The notes under the pieces are model-generated. The model made no database searches, was not told where the DNA came from, and was given only the letters and a program-made list of their open reading frames with translations. From positions 1,302,001 through 1,366,000 of the forward strand of contig NZ_JACCFJ010000001.1 of assembly GCF_013410345.1 (NCBI RefSeq): a stretch of 64,000 bases of DNA, written 5' to 3'. Each line of letters starts with the position of its first letter. Position 1 is the stretch's first letter. Below, in pieces: positions 44,828-53,905 of the stretch. A program made the position numbers and the translations under genes. Source of the DNA: Saccharopolyspora hordei (GTDB lineage Bacteria > Actinomycetota > Actinomycetes > Mycobacteriales > Pseudonocardiaceae).

Positions 44828-45130
44828 TCAGTGCCCGAGGCGGCCGCGGCCCAGGCGGAGCAGGATCATCGCGAGCTCCCGGCCCTCCGGGCCCAGCTCG
44901 CGGTAGCGGGCGAGCACGTCCATCTCGCGGTTGTAGACGATGCGCGGGCCGCCGGCCGCCATGCGGGCCTTGCCGATCTCGCGGGAGACCTCGGCGCGGC
45001 GCTTCACCAGGCGCAGGATCTCCGCGTCCAGGCGGTCGATCTCGGCGCGGTGGTCGTCGATCCTCGCGGCGGCCTCCTCGGGCGAGGTCTGCTCGGTCTT
45101 CGGCTTCTCACCGTCCACTGTGGCGTTCAT
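44828..45130 (-). CDS. chorismate mutase (AroQ type)
   Basis: A 100-residue cytoplasmic chorismate mutase that makes prephenate, the branch point to Phe and Tyr. The three-helix AroQ layout shows in RIDDHRAEIDRLDAEILRLV, KRRAEVSREIGKARMA and REMDVLARYRELGPEGRELA. Active-site Arg and Lys positions fall in KRR and GKAR. It corresponds to Rv0948c, also next to uvrD1. Actinobacterial enzymes of this type are weak alone and are activated by DAHP synthase (known family property). A leader peptide and terminator precede it. Confidence 0.9.
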   Translation of the reverse strand: MNATVDGEKPKTEQTSPEEAAARIDDHRAEIDRLDAEILRLVKRRAEVSREIGKARMAAGGPRIVYNREMDVLARYRELGPEGRELAMILLRLGRGRLGH

Positions 45131-45175
45131 CAGGTGTGGTCCTCCGGCTCGGCCCCGGGACCCGGCCCGGGAACG

Positions 45176-45214
45176 ACGAACGCCCCGGGTCCTGGAGGAC
45201 TCCGGGGCGTTCGT
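45176..45214 (-). terminator. attenuator terminator ahead of chorismate mutase
   Basis: Exact 13-bp arms ACGAACGCCCCGG and its complement (45176-45188 with 45202-45214) form a strong hairpin between the leader peptide stop (45229) and the chorismate mutase start (45130). A terminator placed in the 5' leader of a gene indicates attenuation. A competing stem CTACGGGC / GCCCGTAG (45258-45265 with 45237-45244) covers the aromatic codons of the leader peptide. Confidence 0.82.
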
Positions 45215-45228
45215 AGTGGTTTTCGAGC

Positions 45229-45291
45229 TCACGCAGCTACGGGCGCCGGAGTCCCGGGCCCGTAGAAAAACTCGTAGGTCTGCGCTCGCAC
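45229..45291 (-). CDS. Phe/Tyr leader peptide
   Basis: A 20-codon open frame starting at GTG 45291 encodes MRAQTYEFFYGPGTPAPVAA. Four of its residues 6-10 are aromatic (Tyr-Glu-Phe-Phe-Tyr), a control cluster for ribosome-mediated attenuation. A GGAAGG precedes the start but almost touches it, so translation could be weak or begin slightly differently. One Phe codon is TTT, rare in this DNA. Slow translation here when charged tRNA-Phe or tRNA-Tyr is scarce would free downstream RNA to prevent terminator formation and raise chorismate mutase. Confidence 0.78.
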   Translation of the reverse strand: MRAQTYEFFYGPGTPAPVAA

Positions 45292-45670
45292 CCTTCCAGT
45301 CTGCCACAACCCGGCGGCGCGCGACGATGAGGTGGGACACTCCTCCCACAGAGTGAACATCCAGGGGTATCGACCACCTGTTCGAGTCAATTCGCTGGCA
45401 CGTGTGCTGACCTGCGTGGATCGTGGTGCCCATGGAGATCGCGCAGCACCTCGTCCCGAACGTCCGTCCGGTCGCGCGGTGGTCCGCCCGCCCGCCCCGC
45501 GCGTCACCGCACGACCGCGCCGAGCCGGGCCCGGGGCGCCCGCACGCACCCGCACGCCACGCGGAGCTGTCCTCCCGCTCGCCACCGTGGTGCACGGCGG
45601 GTGTCGGCGGAGGAGCGCCGTGCCACGGGATTCGGGTTCTGTCCGGGGCTGCCGGTAACGTGGGTGGGCG
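45292..45670. other. divergent promoter region, chorismate mutase and uvrD1
   Basis: These 379 bases separate the leader peptide and the helicase gene and hold no supported gene. The minus-strand promoter of the leader must lie within about 100 bases of 45291; the sequence there (GAACAGGTGGTCGATACCCC) has no clear hexamers. Nothing resembling a LexA box was found in front of the helicase. Confidence 0.45.
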
Positions 45671-48133
45671 ATGAGCGCCCCACTCGACCTCCAGTGGAAC
45701 GACGACCCGGTGTCGTCCTCCGAACCCGGCCGCTCCGGACAGCGCGAACCGGACCCGGAAGCCCTGCTCGCCGGTCTGAACCCGCAGCAGCGGGACGCCG
45801 TGGTGCACACCGGATCGCCGTTGCTGGTCGTGGCCGGTGCGGGCTCGGGCAAGACCCGGGTGCTCACCCACCGCATCGCCTACCTGCTCGCCGGCGGGGT
45901 GCACCCGGGCCAGGTCATGGCGATCACCTTCACCAACAAGGCCGCGGCCGAGATGAAGGAGCGCGTCGCCGAGCTGGTCGGGCGCCGGGCCGGTGCGATG
46001 TGGGTGTCGACGTTCCACTCGATGTGCGTCCGGGTGCTGCGGCGCGAGGCCAAGGTCCTGGGGCTGTCGTCGAACTTCTCGATCTACGACGCCGATGACT
46101 CCCGGCGGCTGATCACCATGGTCGCGCGGGAGCAGGACCTCGACTCCAAGCGCTACCCGGCGCGCACGCTCGCGGTGCACATCTCGAACCTGAAGAACGA
46201 GCTGCTGACGCCGGAGGAGGCCGCGGAGCGCGCCGGCGACGACATGGAGCGCAAGGTCGCCCAGGTCTACGCCGCCTACCAGCGCCGTCTCGTCGAGTCC
46301 AACTCGATGGACTTCGACGACCTGATCATGCGCACGGTGGAGCTGCTGCAGAACCACCCCGCGGTGGCCGAGCACTACCGGCGGCGGTTCCGGCACGTGC
46401 TGGTGGACGAGTACCAGGACACCAACCACGCGCAGTACGTGCTGGTCCGCGAGCTGGTGGGCACCGAGGCGACGGAGAGCGGCGTCGAACCGGCCGAGCT
46501 GTGCGTGGTGGGTGACGCCGACCAGTCGATCTACGCCTTCCGCGGCGCCACGATCCGCAACATCGAGGAGTTCGAGCGCGACTACCCGGCGGCCCGGACG
46601 ATCCTGCTGGAGCAGAACTACCGCTCCACGCAGACGATCCTGTCGGCGGCCAACGCGGTGATCCGGCGCAACCCGAACCGCCGCGACAAGCGGCTGTGGA
46701 GCGACGCCGGGGACGGCGACCCCATCGTCGGCTACGTCGCGGACAACGAGCACGACGAAGCGGCGTTCGTGGCCGGCGAGATCGACCGGCTGGTCGACTC
46801 CGGCGAGGCGACGTTCAACGACGTCGCGGTGTTCTACCGGACGAACAACCAGTCGCGGGTGTTCGAGGAGGTGTTCATCCGGCTCGGCCTGCCCTACCGC
46901 GTCGTCGGCGGGGTGCGCTTCTACGAGCGTCGCGAGGTCCGGGACGCGCTGGCCTACCTGCGGGTGCTGGACAACCCGGACGACACGGTGAGCCTGCGCC
47001 GCATCCTCAACGTGCCCAAGCGCGGCATCGGGGACCGGGCGGAGGCCGTGGTCGCTGTGCACGCCGAGCAGGAGCGGATCTCGTTCGCCCAGGCCCTGCG
47101 CGACGCCGCCGAAGGCCGGGTGTCGCTGCTGAACACCCGGGCGCGCAACGCGATCTCGGGGTTCGTGGCGCTGCTCGACGAGCTGCACGAGGTGGCGGCG
47201 AAGTCCGACGTCGCGGAGACCCTGGAGCAGGTGCTGGAGCGCACCGGCTACCGCGCCGAGCTGGAGGCCAGCGACGACCCGCAGGACGCCACGCGGGTGG
47301 AGAACCTGACCGAGCTCGTCACGGTGGCGCGCGAGTTCACCGAGGCGCGCGCGGGCGCGCCGGCGACCAGGGGCGAGGGCGACCCGTCGGCCGAGGCCGT
47401 GGTCGGCGCCGCGGTGCCGGCCGCCGAGGACGACGAGGAGACCGCGCTGGGCCTGCCCGCGGACGACTCGCTGTCGGCGTTCCTGGAGCGGGTCTCACTG
47501 GTGGCGGACGCGGACTCGCTGCCCGAGTCGGGCGACGGCGTGGTCACCCTGATGACCCTGCACACCGCGAAGGGCCTGGAGTTCCCGGTGGTGTTCTGCA
47601 CCGGCTGGGAGGACGGGGTGTTCCCGCACATGCGGGCGCTGGGCGAACCGGCCGAGCTGGCGGAGGAGCGCCGGCTGGCCTACGTGGGCATCACCCGGGC
47701 CCGGCAGCGGCTGTACCTGTCCCGCGCGCTGACCCGGTCGGCGTGGGGGCAGCCGATGACGAACCCGGCGTCCCGGTTCCTCACCGAGATCCCCGAGGAG
47801 CTCATGGACTGGCGCCGGGTCGAGCCGGAGCGCTCCGCCCCGCAGGTCCGCAGCACCTGGGGCAGCCGCGGCGGGCTCGACCGCACCGGGTCGGACTCGG
47901 CGCAGGCCGGGGTGGCCGCTCGCGGCATGCGCAGCACCGGCGCGAAGGGCTGGAAGGACACCGTCGCCCTCAAGCTGTCGGCCGGCGACAAGGTCACCCA
48001 CGACAAGTACGGCCTGGGCACGGTGCTGTCCACCGAGGGCGAGGGGCCGCGGGCGACCGCGACCATCGACTTCGGCAGCGCCGGGACGGTGCGCCTGATG
48101 CTCATCGGCAGCGTCCCGATGACCAAGCTCTGA
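45671..48133 (+). CDS. uvrD1: ATP-dependent DNA helicase UvrD1/PcrA
   Basis: An 820-residue superfamily 1A 3'-5' helicase used in nucleotide excision repair and replication fork processing. Walker A AGAGSGKT is at 55-62, motif Ia ITFTNKAAAEMKERV, motif II DEYQDT, motif III VVGDADQSIYAFRGA, motif IV LEQNYRST, motif V MTLHTAKGLEFPVVF and motif VI AYVGITRARQRLYLS. The C-terminal KLSAGDKVTHDKYGLGTVLS is a Tudor-like domain that in PcrA/UvrD1 contacts RNA polymerase or Ku. Gene order with chorismate mutase and the M23 peptidase matches M. tuberculosis uvrD1. Confidence 0.96.
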   Translation: MSAPLDLQWNDDPVSSSEPGRSGQREPDPEALLAGLNPQQRDAVVHTGSPLLVVAGAGSGKTRVLTHRIAYLLAGGVHPGQVMAITFTNKAAAEMKERVAELVGRRAGAMWVSTFHSMCVRVLRREAKVLGLSSNFSIYDADDSRRLITMVAREQDLDSKRYPARTLAVHISNLKNELLTPEEAAERAGDDMERKVAQVYAAYQRRLVESNSMDFDDLIMRTVELLQNHPAVAEHYRRRFRHVLVDEYQDTNHAQYVLVRELVGTEATESGVEPAELCVVGDADQSIYAFRGATIRNIEEFERDYPAARTILLEQNYRSTQTILSAANAVIRRNPNRRDKRLWSDAGDGDPIVGYVADNEHDEAAFVAGEIDRLVDSGEATFNDVAVFYRTNNQSRVFEEVFIRLGLPYRVVGGVRFYERREVRDALAYLRVLDNPDDTVSLRRILNVPKRGIGDRAEAVVAVHAEQERISFAQALRDAAEGRVSLLNTRARNAISGFVALLDELHEVAAKSDVAETLEQVLERTGYRAELEASDDPQDATRVENLTELVTVAREFTEARAGAPATRGEGDPSAEAVVGAAVPAAEDDEETALGLPADDSLSAFLERVSLVADADSLPESGDGVVTLMTLHTAKGLEFPVVFCTGWEDGVFPHMRALGEPAELAEERRLAYVGITRARQRLYLSRALTRSAWGQPMTNPASRFLTEIPEELMDWRRVEPERSAPQVRSTWGSRGGLDRTGSDSAQAGVAARGMRSTGAKGWKDTVALKLSAGDKVTHDKYGLGTVLSTEGEGPRATATIDFGSAGTVRLMLIGSVPMTKL

Positions 48134-48181
48134 GTCCGGAGTGGACGGACGGCGTCCTCTCCGTGCGGTCGGCGGGGGACG

Positions 48182-49060
48182 CTAGCCGAGCTCGGCCGCT
48201 GCCTTGCGGATCAGCCCGAGCAGCCAGCGGTGCGCCGCGTCGACGTCGTTGCGCGGGTGCCACGCCATGCCGATGGTCAGCGGGGGCAGCTCCAGCGGCA
48301 CCTCGAAGGTGCGCAACCCGGCGTTGCGCGCGGCGGACTCCGTGGTGAGGCAGACCAGGTCGGTGCGCCGGGCGAGCAGCGCGGCGGCGGTGTGGCTCGG
48401 CAGCACGACGGCCACCCGGCGCTGCAGCCCGAGGTCGGCGAGCCGGTCGTCGACCGGGCCGTGCGCCTTGCCGCGCCGCGAGACGCTGATGTGCGCCGCG
48501 GAGGCGAACTTCTGCGGGGTGACCTGGGCGTGCGCCAGCGGGTGGTCCGGGTTCACCGCGCCCACCAGCCGCACGGTGGCCAGCGGTGCCGTGCGGGTCT
48601 CGGGGTCCAGGTGGTCCAGCACCCCGACCTCGACGTCCACCGTGCCGTCGCGCAGCGCCGAGGTCCCCTCCGCGCTCTCGGGGGCGAACCGGAGCACCAT
48701 CCCGGGCGCGGCGTCACCGACCGCCGCGAGCAGCGCGGGCGCCAGCGCACCGGACAGCAGGTCGCTGGTCTGGATGGTGAACGTGCGGGTCAGCGTCGCC
48801 GGGTCGAACTGGCTGCCGGGGGTGAGCAGCGCGCGGGACCGCTCGACGACCGCGTGCACCTCGTCGCGGAGCTCCACGGCCCGCGGGGTCAGCACCATGC
48901 GCTGACCGGCGCGCACCAGGACCGGATCCCGCAGCACGCGGCGGATCCGGCCGAGGGTGCGGCTCAGCGCCGCGGGAGAGGTCTGCAGTTGTTCCGCCGC
49001 GCGCGTCACGCTCTGCTCCCGCAGCAGGGCGTCCAGCGCCACCAGCAGGTTCAGATCCAT
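48182..49060 (-). CDS. LysR-family regulator
   Basis: A 292-residue LysR-type regulator. The N-terminal winged helix is MDLNLLVALDALLREQSVTR followed by AAEQLQTSPAALSRTLGRIR; a PBP2-type effector domain follows (FTIQTSDLLSGALAPALLAA; NPDHPLAHAQVTPQKFASA). Targets and ligand are unknown. LysR proteins often regulate the divergent neighbour, here a decayed beta-propeller gene, so the regulator may have lost its local target. Confidence 0.92.
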   Translation of the reverse strand: MDLNLLVALDALLREQSVTRAAEQLQTSPAALSRTLGRIRRVLRDPVLVRAGQRMVLTPRAVELRDEVHAVVERSRALLTPGSQFDPATLTRTFTIQTSDLLSGALAPALLAAVGDAAPGMVLRFAPESAEGTSALRDGTVDVEVGVLDHLDPETRTAPLATVRLVGAVNPDHPLAHAQVTPQKFASAAHISVSRRGKAHGPVDDRLADLGLQRRVAVVLPSHTAAALLARRTDLVCLTTESAARNAGLRTFEVPLELPPLTIGMAWHPRNDVDAAHRWLLGLIRKAAAELG

Positions 49061-49239
49061 CGTGGACAGTCACGAGCTCCCTGGGGGACACCGCTCCCAC
49101 CTCGCGCGGGAGCGGTACTGGTCACCTCCATTGTTGCGCGTGGCGCAAGGATCCCGTGCCGATCCGGCCATGGCCGACGGTGCTGTCGGGAGTCGAGGGT
49201 GGGAGCCGCAGGCCCGCACCGACAGCGGGCCCCGCAGCA

Positions 49240-50208
49240 GACGGGAGAACGCACGCGCAACGCAGACCTGCTGGCGGTGGTCAGCCAGAGCGGCCCCACG
49301 GTCGGCTTCGTCGACGCCGCGACCCACCGGCACCTGGAGGCCCTCGACCTGCCCGCGGAACCGCACGAGCTGTGCTCCGACCCGGAGCACCGGGTGCTGT
49401 GCTGCACGATCGCCGACCGCTCGGGCTACGACCACGCGAACAGCGGCGGGCCTCGGACCTGGTGGTCATCGACCCGGACGCCCCCGCGGTCCTGGCCTTT
49501 CTCGACCTCGTGCCGGAGCACGGTCCGCACGGCCTGGCGCTGGACGTCACCCGCCGGAGGTCTACCTCGGGCGCATCGACACCGGAGCGCCCGGGCCGCA
49601 CTGGTTCGTCACACCCCGGACGGCCGGCGCGGGCACGCCGCGAACGAGGAAGCCCCGTTCGTCTCCGTCGTCGACCTGGAGACCGGCCGGACGGTGCGCC
49701 GGGTGCCGGTGCCGGGCAGCGAGGGCACCGTGATCACCCCGGGACGGCACCCGCGCCTGCGTCGCGACCCCCTGCAACGACGTGCGGCGGCGCGCCGCCT
49801 CGCCCGGGATCGTGGTGATCGACACCGAGACCGACGAGGTGGTCCGGACGGTCCCGACCGAGCGCCAGGTGGTGCCGGTGCACGTCACCCGCACGGGCCT
49901 GCTGCTCGCCGGGGAGCTGCGGTCGTCCCCGGGGCGGCCCGGGGCTGGGCGTGCAGGAGCCCGGCCGGCTGCTGGTCTTCGCGCCGGACGGTTCCGCGCG
50001 GCTCGGCGCGGTCGAGGTGGGCCGGTTCCCGCGCACCACCACCTCAGCGCGCGGCCGCGCCCACGTCTCCGCGGTGGCGGACGCCACGGTGACCGTGGTG
50101 GACCTGGAGCGCCTGGCGGTGCTGGACACGCTGCACGTCGACCGCCGCGGCGAGCCGGGCGCGCACGGGCTCGCCTACGTGCCCGGGTGCGGGTGCTTGG
50201 GCTCGTAG
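49240..50208 (+). pseudogene. frameshifted YVTN/YncE-like beta-propeller
   Basis: Pieces of one beta-propeller protein appear in turn in all three plus frames: ADLLAVVSQSGPTVGFVDAA and LPAEPHELCSDPEHRVLCC; DLVVIDPDAPAVLAFLDLVP and EHGPHGLALDV; FVSVVDLETGRTVRRVPVPG; GIVVIDTETDEVVRTVPTER and HVTRTGLLLAGEL; then GRLLVFAPDGSARLGAVEVG and VADATVTVVDLERLAVLDTL. The repeat unit (VVDLETG-type strand every 40 or so residues) is typical of YVTN propellers. At least four frame changes show a dead gene. Its end overlaps the VOC gene. Confidence 0.8.
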
Positions 50209-50522
50209 AGGCCGAGCTCGGCGCCGCTGGGCAGCCGGAGCGCGGTGACCAGCCCCCACCCCGCGTTGCTCACCGTGCGGGTGATCTCGACGCCCTGGTC
50301 CTGCAGTTCGCCGATGGTCGCCGAGATGTCGTCGCACGCCAGGTAGAGCTCGCAGGTGGGGGTCGCGTCGGTGGGGTGGGTGGCCAGTTCGGTGGGCGGC
50401 AGCCCGAAGACCAGCCACCCGTCCCCGGCGTCGACGTCCTCGAAGCCAAGCACGTCCCGGAGGAACTCCTGGTCCCGCTCGGGGTCCTGGCTGAAGAACA
50501 ACACGTGCGCCCCGTTGATCAT
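50175..50522 (-). CDS. VOC/glyoxalase superfamily protein
   Basis: A 115-residue protein with the paired beta-alpha-beta3 modules of the vicinal oxygen chelate fold: INGAHVLFFSQDPERDQEFL, WLVFGLPPTELATHP, ELYLACDDISATIGELQDQG and LRLPSGAELGLYEPKHPHP. Members are dioxygenases, isomerases or antibiotic-binding resistance proteins; none can be chosen here. GGAGG stands 7 bases before the ATG. The C-terminus overlaps the remnant propeller by about 30 bases on the other strand. Confidence 0.85.
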   Translation of the reverse strand: MINGAHVLFFSQDPERDQEFLRDVLGFEDVDAGDGWLVFGLPPTELATHPTDATPTCELYLACDDISATIGELQDQGVEITRTVSNAGWGLVTALRLPSGAELGLYEPKHPHPGT

Positions 50523-50811
50523 CGGTCCGACCTCCTCGGTCCACACCGTCGCACGATCCGCGCAAGACCGCTGACCAGCGCGGGAGGCGGCTATGGGAGG
50601 GGCTCGTCGCGGGCGCCGGAGCACCCGGCGGTCACCGACGTCGTGACGGGCTCCCGGCCGGACCCCGCCGAGCAGCCGATGCGCGGGGCACCGGTGGTCA
50701 CGGCGTGAGCCGGGCGGCCGGGGGCCCGAGGCGGTGATCGGCGCGGTGGCACCGAGGCGCGCAGCACCGACCGTCCTGTTCGGACGGGAGGGCCGGGCGT
50801 CCGCCCGCTGG

Positions 50812-52443
50812 TCAGAAGCGGTAGTGCAGCATCCGGCCGAAGCGGCGGACCGCGGTGATCCGCCCGGCCGCGCGCAGCACCGTGCGCACCGGCGCCGACA
50901 AGCGGTCCAGCTCGGGGGCGTCGGTGTAGGACCACTCGGCCACCAGCTGCAGCCCGGGCACGCGGGCCTCGAGCGTCCTCGGGTCGTCGATGCCCCAGTC
51001 CAGCCGGGCCCCGGCGTTCTTCACGATGGGGTTGGCCCGGTTCGTCATCCGGACCGCGAGGGTGCTCATCGCGTCGAAGACCAGCTCACCGCTGGGGAAG
51101 TGCCGGGTGATCCGGCGCAGCAGCGCCAGGACGTCCGGTTCGGACAGGTACATCAGCAGACCTTCGGCGACCACCAGGACCGGCCGGTCGCCGGGGATCC
51201 CGTCGAGCAGGTCGGGCGCGGTCACCGAGGACGGAACGGTGCGGCGCTGCGGGGACTCGGAGAAGAACCGCTTGCGGAGGTCGATGACGTCCGGCTGGTC
51301 GATGTCGTACCACTGGACGTCGTCCGGTGGTGCCACGCGCTCGTACCGGCTGTCCATGCCGCAGCCGAGGTGCAGCACCGTCGTGCCGGGTCGCAGGGCC
51401 TGCCTGGTCCACTCGTCGATCGAGCGGGCCCGCAGCGCCACCGAGGCGGCGTAGCGGTCGTTCGGCCGGAACTTCGCGAAGTCGAAGTCGATGCGCTGCA
51501 CCACCTCGTCGGCCCAGCGGTCGCCGAGCAACGGCCGCTCCGACCGGTTGTCGAGCGCGCGCAGGTGGACCGTGGCGAGCATGGTCGCCTGGGTCCCGGT
51601 GAGCTCCACCCGCTGGCCGGGCTGGTGCTCGAAGCGGTAGTGCAGCAACCGCATCGCGTCGCGCAACGGCGGGACGGCGTTCATCGCCTGGGCCGCGATC
51701 CGCTGGGGGACCGGCACCTTCGCCAGGTGCGGCGAGTCCAGCACCGGGTGCGCGCGCCGCAGTCGGAGGCCGGGGACCCGGAACTCCAGCGTCCGCGGGT
51801 CAGCGATGCCCCAGTGGAACCCGGCGCCGGCCCGGCGCAGGAAGCGCGAGGAGCGCGCGGCCCGGACGGTCCACGGCAGCACGGCGTCGAACACCACCTC
51901 GCCCACCTCGAACCGCTGGACGAGCCGCCGCAGCAGGGCGACGCCGTCGTCCTCGGTCAGGTACGTGGTGAGGCCCTCGGCGATGACCAGCGTCGGCCGC
52001 CCGGTGGGGACTTCGTCGAGCCACCCGGGATCGGTCACCGAGGCGGCGATGGTGCGGTGGTTCTCCGGCACCTCCGGGTACAACCGGTTCCGCAGCTCGA
52101 TGACGTCGGGCAGGTCGACGTCGTACCAGAGCACGCCGTCGGGCAGGTCGAGCCGGTGGGCCCGGCCGTCGAGCCCGCAGGCCAGGTGCAGCACCACGGC
52201 GTCCGGGTGCTCCGCCAGGTACTCGGCGGCCCAGTCGTCGAGCCGCTTGGCGCGCAGGACGATCGCCATCCGGTCGCCGGAGCTGAGCGCCAGCCGGCGG
52301 AAGTCGACGTCCACGCGGTCGAGCAGCCGCTCGGCGACCTCGTCGCCGAGCACCGGCTCGGGCGTGCGGTTGTCGAGCGCCCGCGCGTAGAGCGGGCCGA
52401 GGAGGGTTCGCTGCGCACCGGTCAACCGGACCTGTTCGACCAC
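50812..52443 (-). CDS. tandem-fused LCM/TcmP-type methyltransferase
   Basis: A 543-residue protein built of two complete class I SAM-dependent O-methyltransferase domains of the Ppm1/Tcmp/LCM family. Copy 1 (about 1-270) has VVLHLACGLDGRAHRL and WYDVDLPDVIELRNRLYPE; copy 2 (about 275-543) has TVLHLGCGMDSRYERV and WYDIDQPDVIDLRKRFFSE. Both keep VIAEGLTTYL/VVAEGLLMYL, WGIADPRTLE/WGIDDPRTLE and the ending LLHYRFE/MLHYRF. Single-domain homologues of about 270 residues are usual, so this is an in-frame duplication. GTG start. Family members methylate small-molecule or carboxyl groups; the substrate is unknown. Confidence 0.9.
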   Translation of the reverse strand: MVEQVRLTGAQRTLLGPLYARALDNRTPEPVLGDEVAERLLDRVDVDFRRLALSSGDRMAIVLRAKRLDDWAAEYLAEHPDAVVLHLACGLDGRAHRLDLPDGVLWYDVDLPDVIELRNRLYPEVPENHRTIAASVTDPGWLDEVPTGRPTLVIAEGLTTYLTEDDGVALLRRLVQRFEVGEVVFDAVLPWTVRAARSSRFLRRAGAGFHWGIADPRTLEFRVPGLRLRRAHPVLDSPHLAKVPVPQRIAAQAMNAVPPLRDAMRLLHYRFEHQPGQRVELTGTQATMLATVHLRALDNRSERPLLGDRWADEVVQRIDFDFAKFRPNDRYAASVALRARSIDEWTRQALRPGTTVLHLGCGMDSRYERVAPPDDVQWYDIDQPDVIDLRKRFFSESPQRRTVPSSVTAPDLLDGIPGDRPVLVVAEGLLMYLSEPDVLALLRRITRHFPSGELVFDAMSTLAVRMTNRANPIVKNAGARLDWGIDDPRTLEARVPGLQLVAEWSYTDAPELDRLSAPVRTVLRAAGRITAVRRFGRMLHYRF

Positions 52444-52597
52444 GGTCGCGAAGCTACGCCAGGTCCGCGACGTCGTGGAACGGGAGGATCCCGTGATCTC
52501 CCTTGCGCGGCAGACGTTGTCGGCCGGTATGACCGATCGGCGAGGTTCTGGGGATCACCGCGGCGCCGACGCTCGCGCTCGCGCCGGAGCCGCCGGG

Positions 52598-53458
52598 TCA
52601 CGCCGGGGCGATGCCGCGCGAGCGCATCCAGGGCAGCGGGTTGATCTTCTTGCCGCTGGAGTTCCACACCTCGAAGTGCAGGTGCGGGCCGGTGGAGAAG
52701 CCGCGGTTGCCCATGGTGGCGATCTGCTCGCCGGCCTTGACCTTCTCGCCCTCGTCGACGGTGATGGTGTTGACGTGCCCGTAGACGGTGATCGTGCCGT
52801 CCTCGTGCTGCACCCGGACCCAGAGGCCGAAGCCGCTCGCCGGGCCCGCGTCGATCACGACCCCGTCGGCGACGGAGTAGATCGGGGTGCCCTTGGAGTT
52901 GGCGATGTCGATGCCGTAGTGCGTGGTGCCCCAGCGCCCGCCGAACCCGGAGGTGAAGCGGCCGGTCGTGGGCGGGGCGAACTTGGGGGCGCGGGCCGCT
53001 TCCTCAGCGGCGATGCGGGCGGCTTCGCGTTCCTGCGCGATCCGCTCGCTCTTGTTGAGCTTCTCGACCTCGGAGCTGGTGTTCGAGACCTGGGCGATGG
53101 GGAGCATCGCCGGCGCGGGGGCGCTGCCGCCGACCCCGGTGCTGTCGGAGTCCTCCGCCATCGCGGTGTTGAACGAGGCCGACGCGTCCGCGGGGTTGAA
53201 GTCGTCACGTTGGTCCGGGGAGGCGTGGCCTTCACCTGCGGCGATCGATTGCCCTGCAGCTGCGAAAGCGCCAGCGGCAACCGCAGCGACGACCACGCGA
53301 CCACGCCAGGCGGAGGCAGTCGACGGGCCGCGGCTCCGGCCCGGACTACTGGAGGGCTCGTCGGGGGACGCCTCCGCGAGGTCCGCGATCTTGAATTCGC
53401 CGCCGGGGGAGCGGTGGTGAGCCAATGCTTGCCCTTCCGTCTCGGGGAGTCCGATCAC
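52598..53458 (-). CDS. M23 family metallopeptidase
   Basis: A 286-residue exported peptidoglycan endopeptidase-like protein. A cytoplasmic start is followed by a membrane anchor (GRVVVAAVAAGAFAAAGQSI, residues about 48-67), a linker with a short coiled segment (EVEKLNKSERIAQEREAARI), then the peptidase domain: TSGFGGRWGTTHYGIDIANS with the HxxxD zinc motif and GPHLHFEVW with HxH. The homologue in the same position is Rv0950c. The start is GTG 53458; upstream GGGACTC is a weak ribosome-binding site. Confidence 0.88.
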   Translation of the reverse strand: MIGLPETEGQALAHHRSPGGEFKIADLAEASPDEPSSSPGRSRGPSTASAWRGRVVVAAVAAGAFAAAGQSIAAGEGHASPDQRDDFNPADASASFNTAMAEDSDSTGVGGSAPAPAMLPIAQVSNTSSEVEKLNKSERIAQEREAARIAAEEAARAPKFAPPTTGRFTSGFGGRWGTTHYGIDIANSKGTPIYSVADGVVIDAGPASGFGLWVRVQHEDGTITVYGHVNTITVDEGEKVKAGEQIATMGNRGFSTGPHLHFEVWNSSGKKINPLPWMRSRGIAPA

Positions 53459-53905
53459 GAGTCCCGGATCGGGGTTCCGGGTGCCGGTCGGGGAACCGGC
53501 TGGAGGTTGTCCTTCGTGACCAGACCGTGACAACGGACCGGGGGACAGTAACCAAGCTGATCCCCTAGGGGCAAATCCCCGTCCGTGACGCGTCGGGCAC
53601 GGTGCGTGTCCGGTCGGGCTAGTCCGTGAGGGACTGTCAGACCCCTCCGGACAATGGGCGAGGTCGTCGCTCAGCGGAGCTGCCTGCGGGTTCGTGATCG
53701 GGGAGGATCGCTCCGATCGGCGCAGCCGCAACTCGGAGGTGCCTCGATCCAGTGACCCCGCCGTGAAGAGCAGTGATGCAAGTCACACCTCATGAGTGGA
53801 TTGCCGCCGGGTGGGAATGCTCCGTTCGGGCGGTCCCCTCAGGGATGTCCCGGAGATCGCCACGCGGTGCCCCCGCGCCGCCCCGGAGTTGCTAGCGTCT
53901 GCGCG
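53459..53905. other. divergent promoter region
   Basis: No gene in these 447 bases. I looked for a ydaO (cyclic di-AMP) riboswitch, which often precedes peptidoglycan hydrolase genes in actinobacteria, and did not find its conserved sequence. A short palindrome CCCCTAGGGG near 53562-53571 lies about 110 bases before the M23 gene. AT-richer DNA near 53760-53800 may contain promoters. Confidence 0.4.

Noticed and set aside
50523..50708. Plus-strand frame ending near 50708 after the VOC gene start
   Set aside because: A short protein-like tail is visible, but there is no start, ribosome-binding site or family similarity.
53459..53790. Possible ydaO (cyclic di-AMP) riboswitch before the M23 peptidase gene
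   Set aside because: The position would fit, but I could not find the conserved core sequences of the motif on the minus strand.
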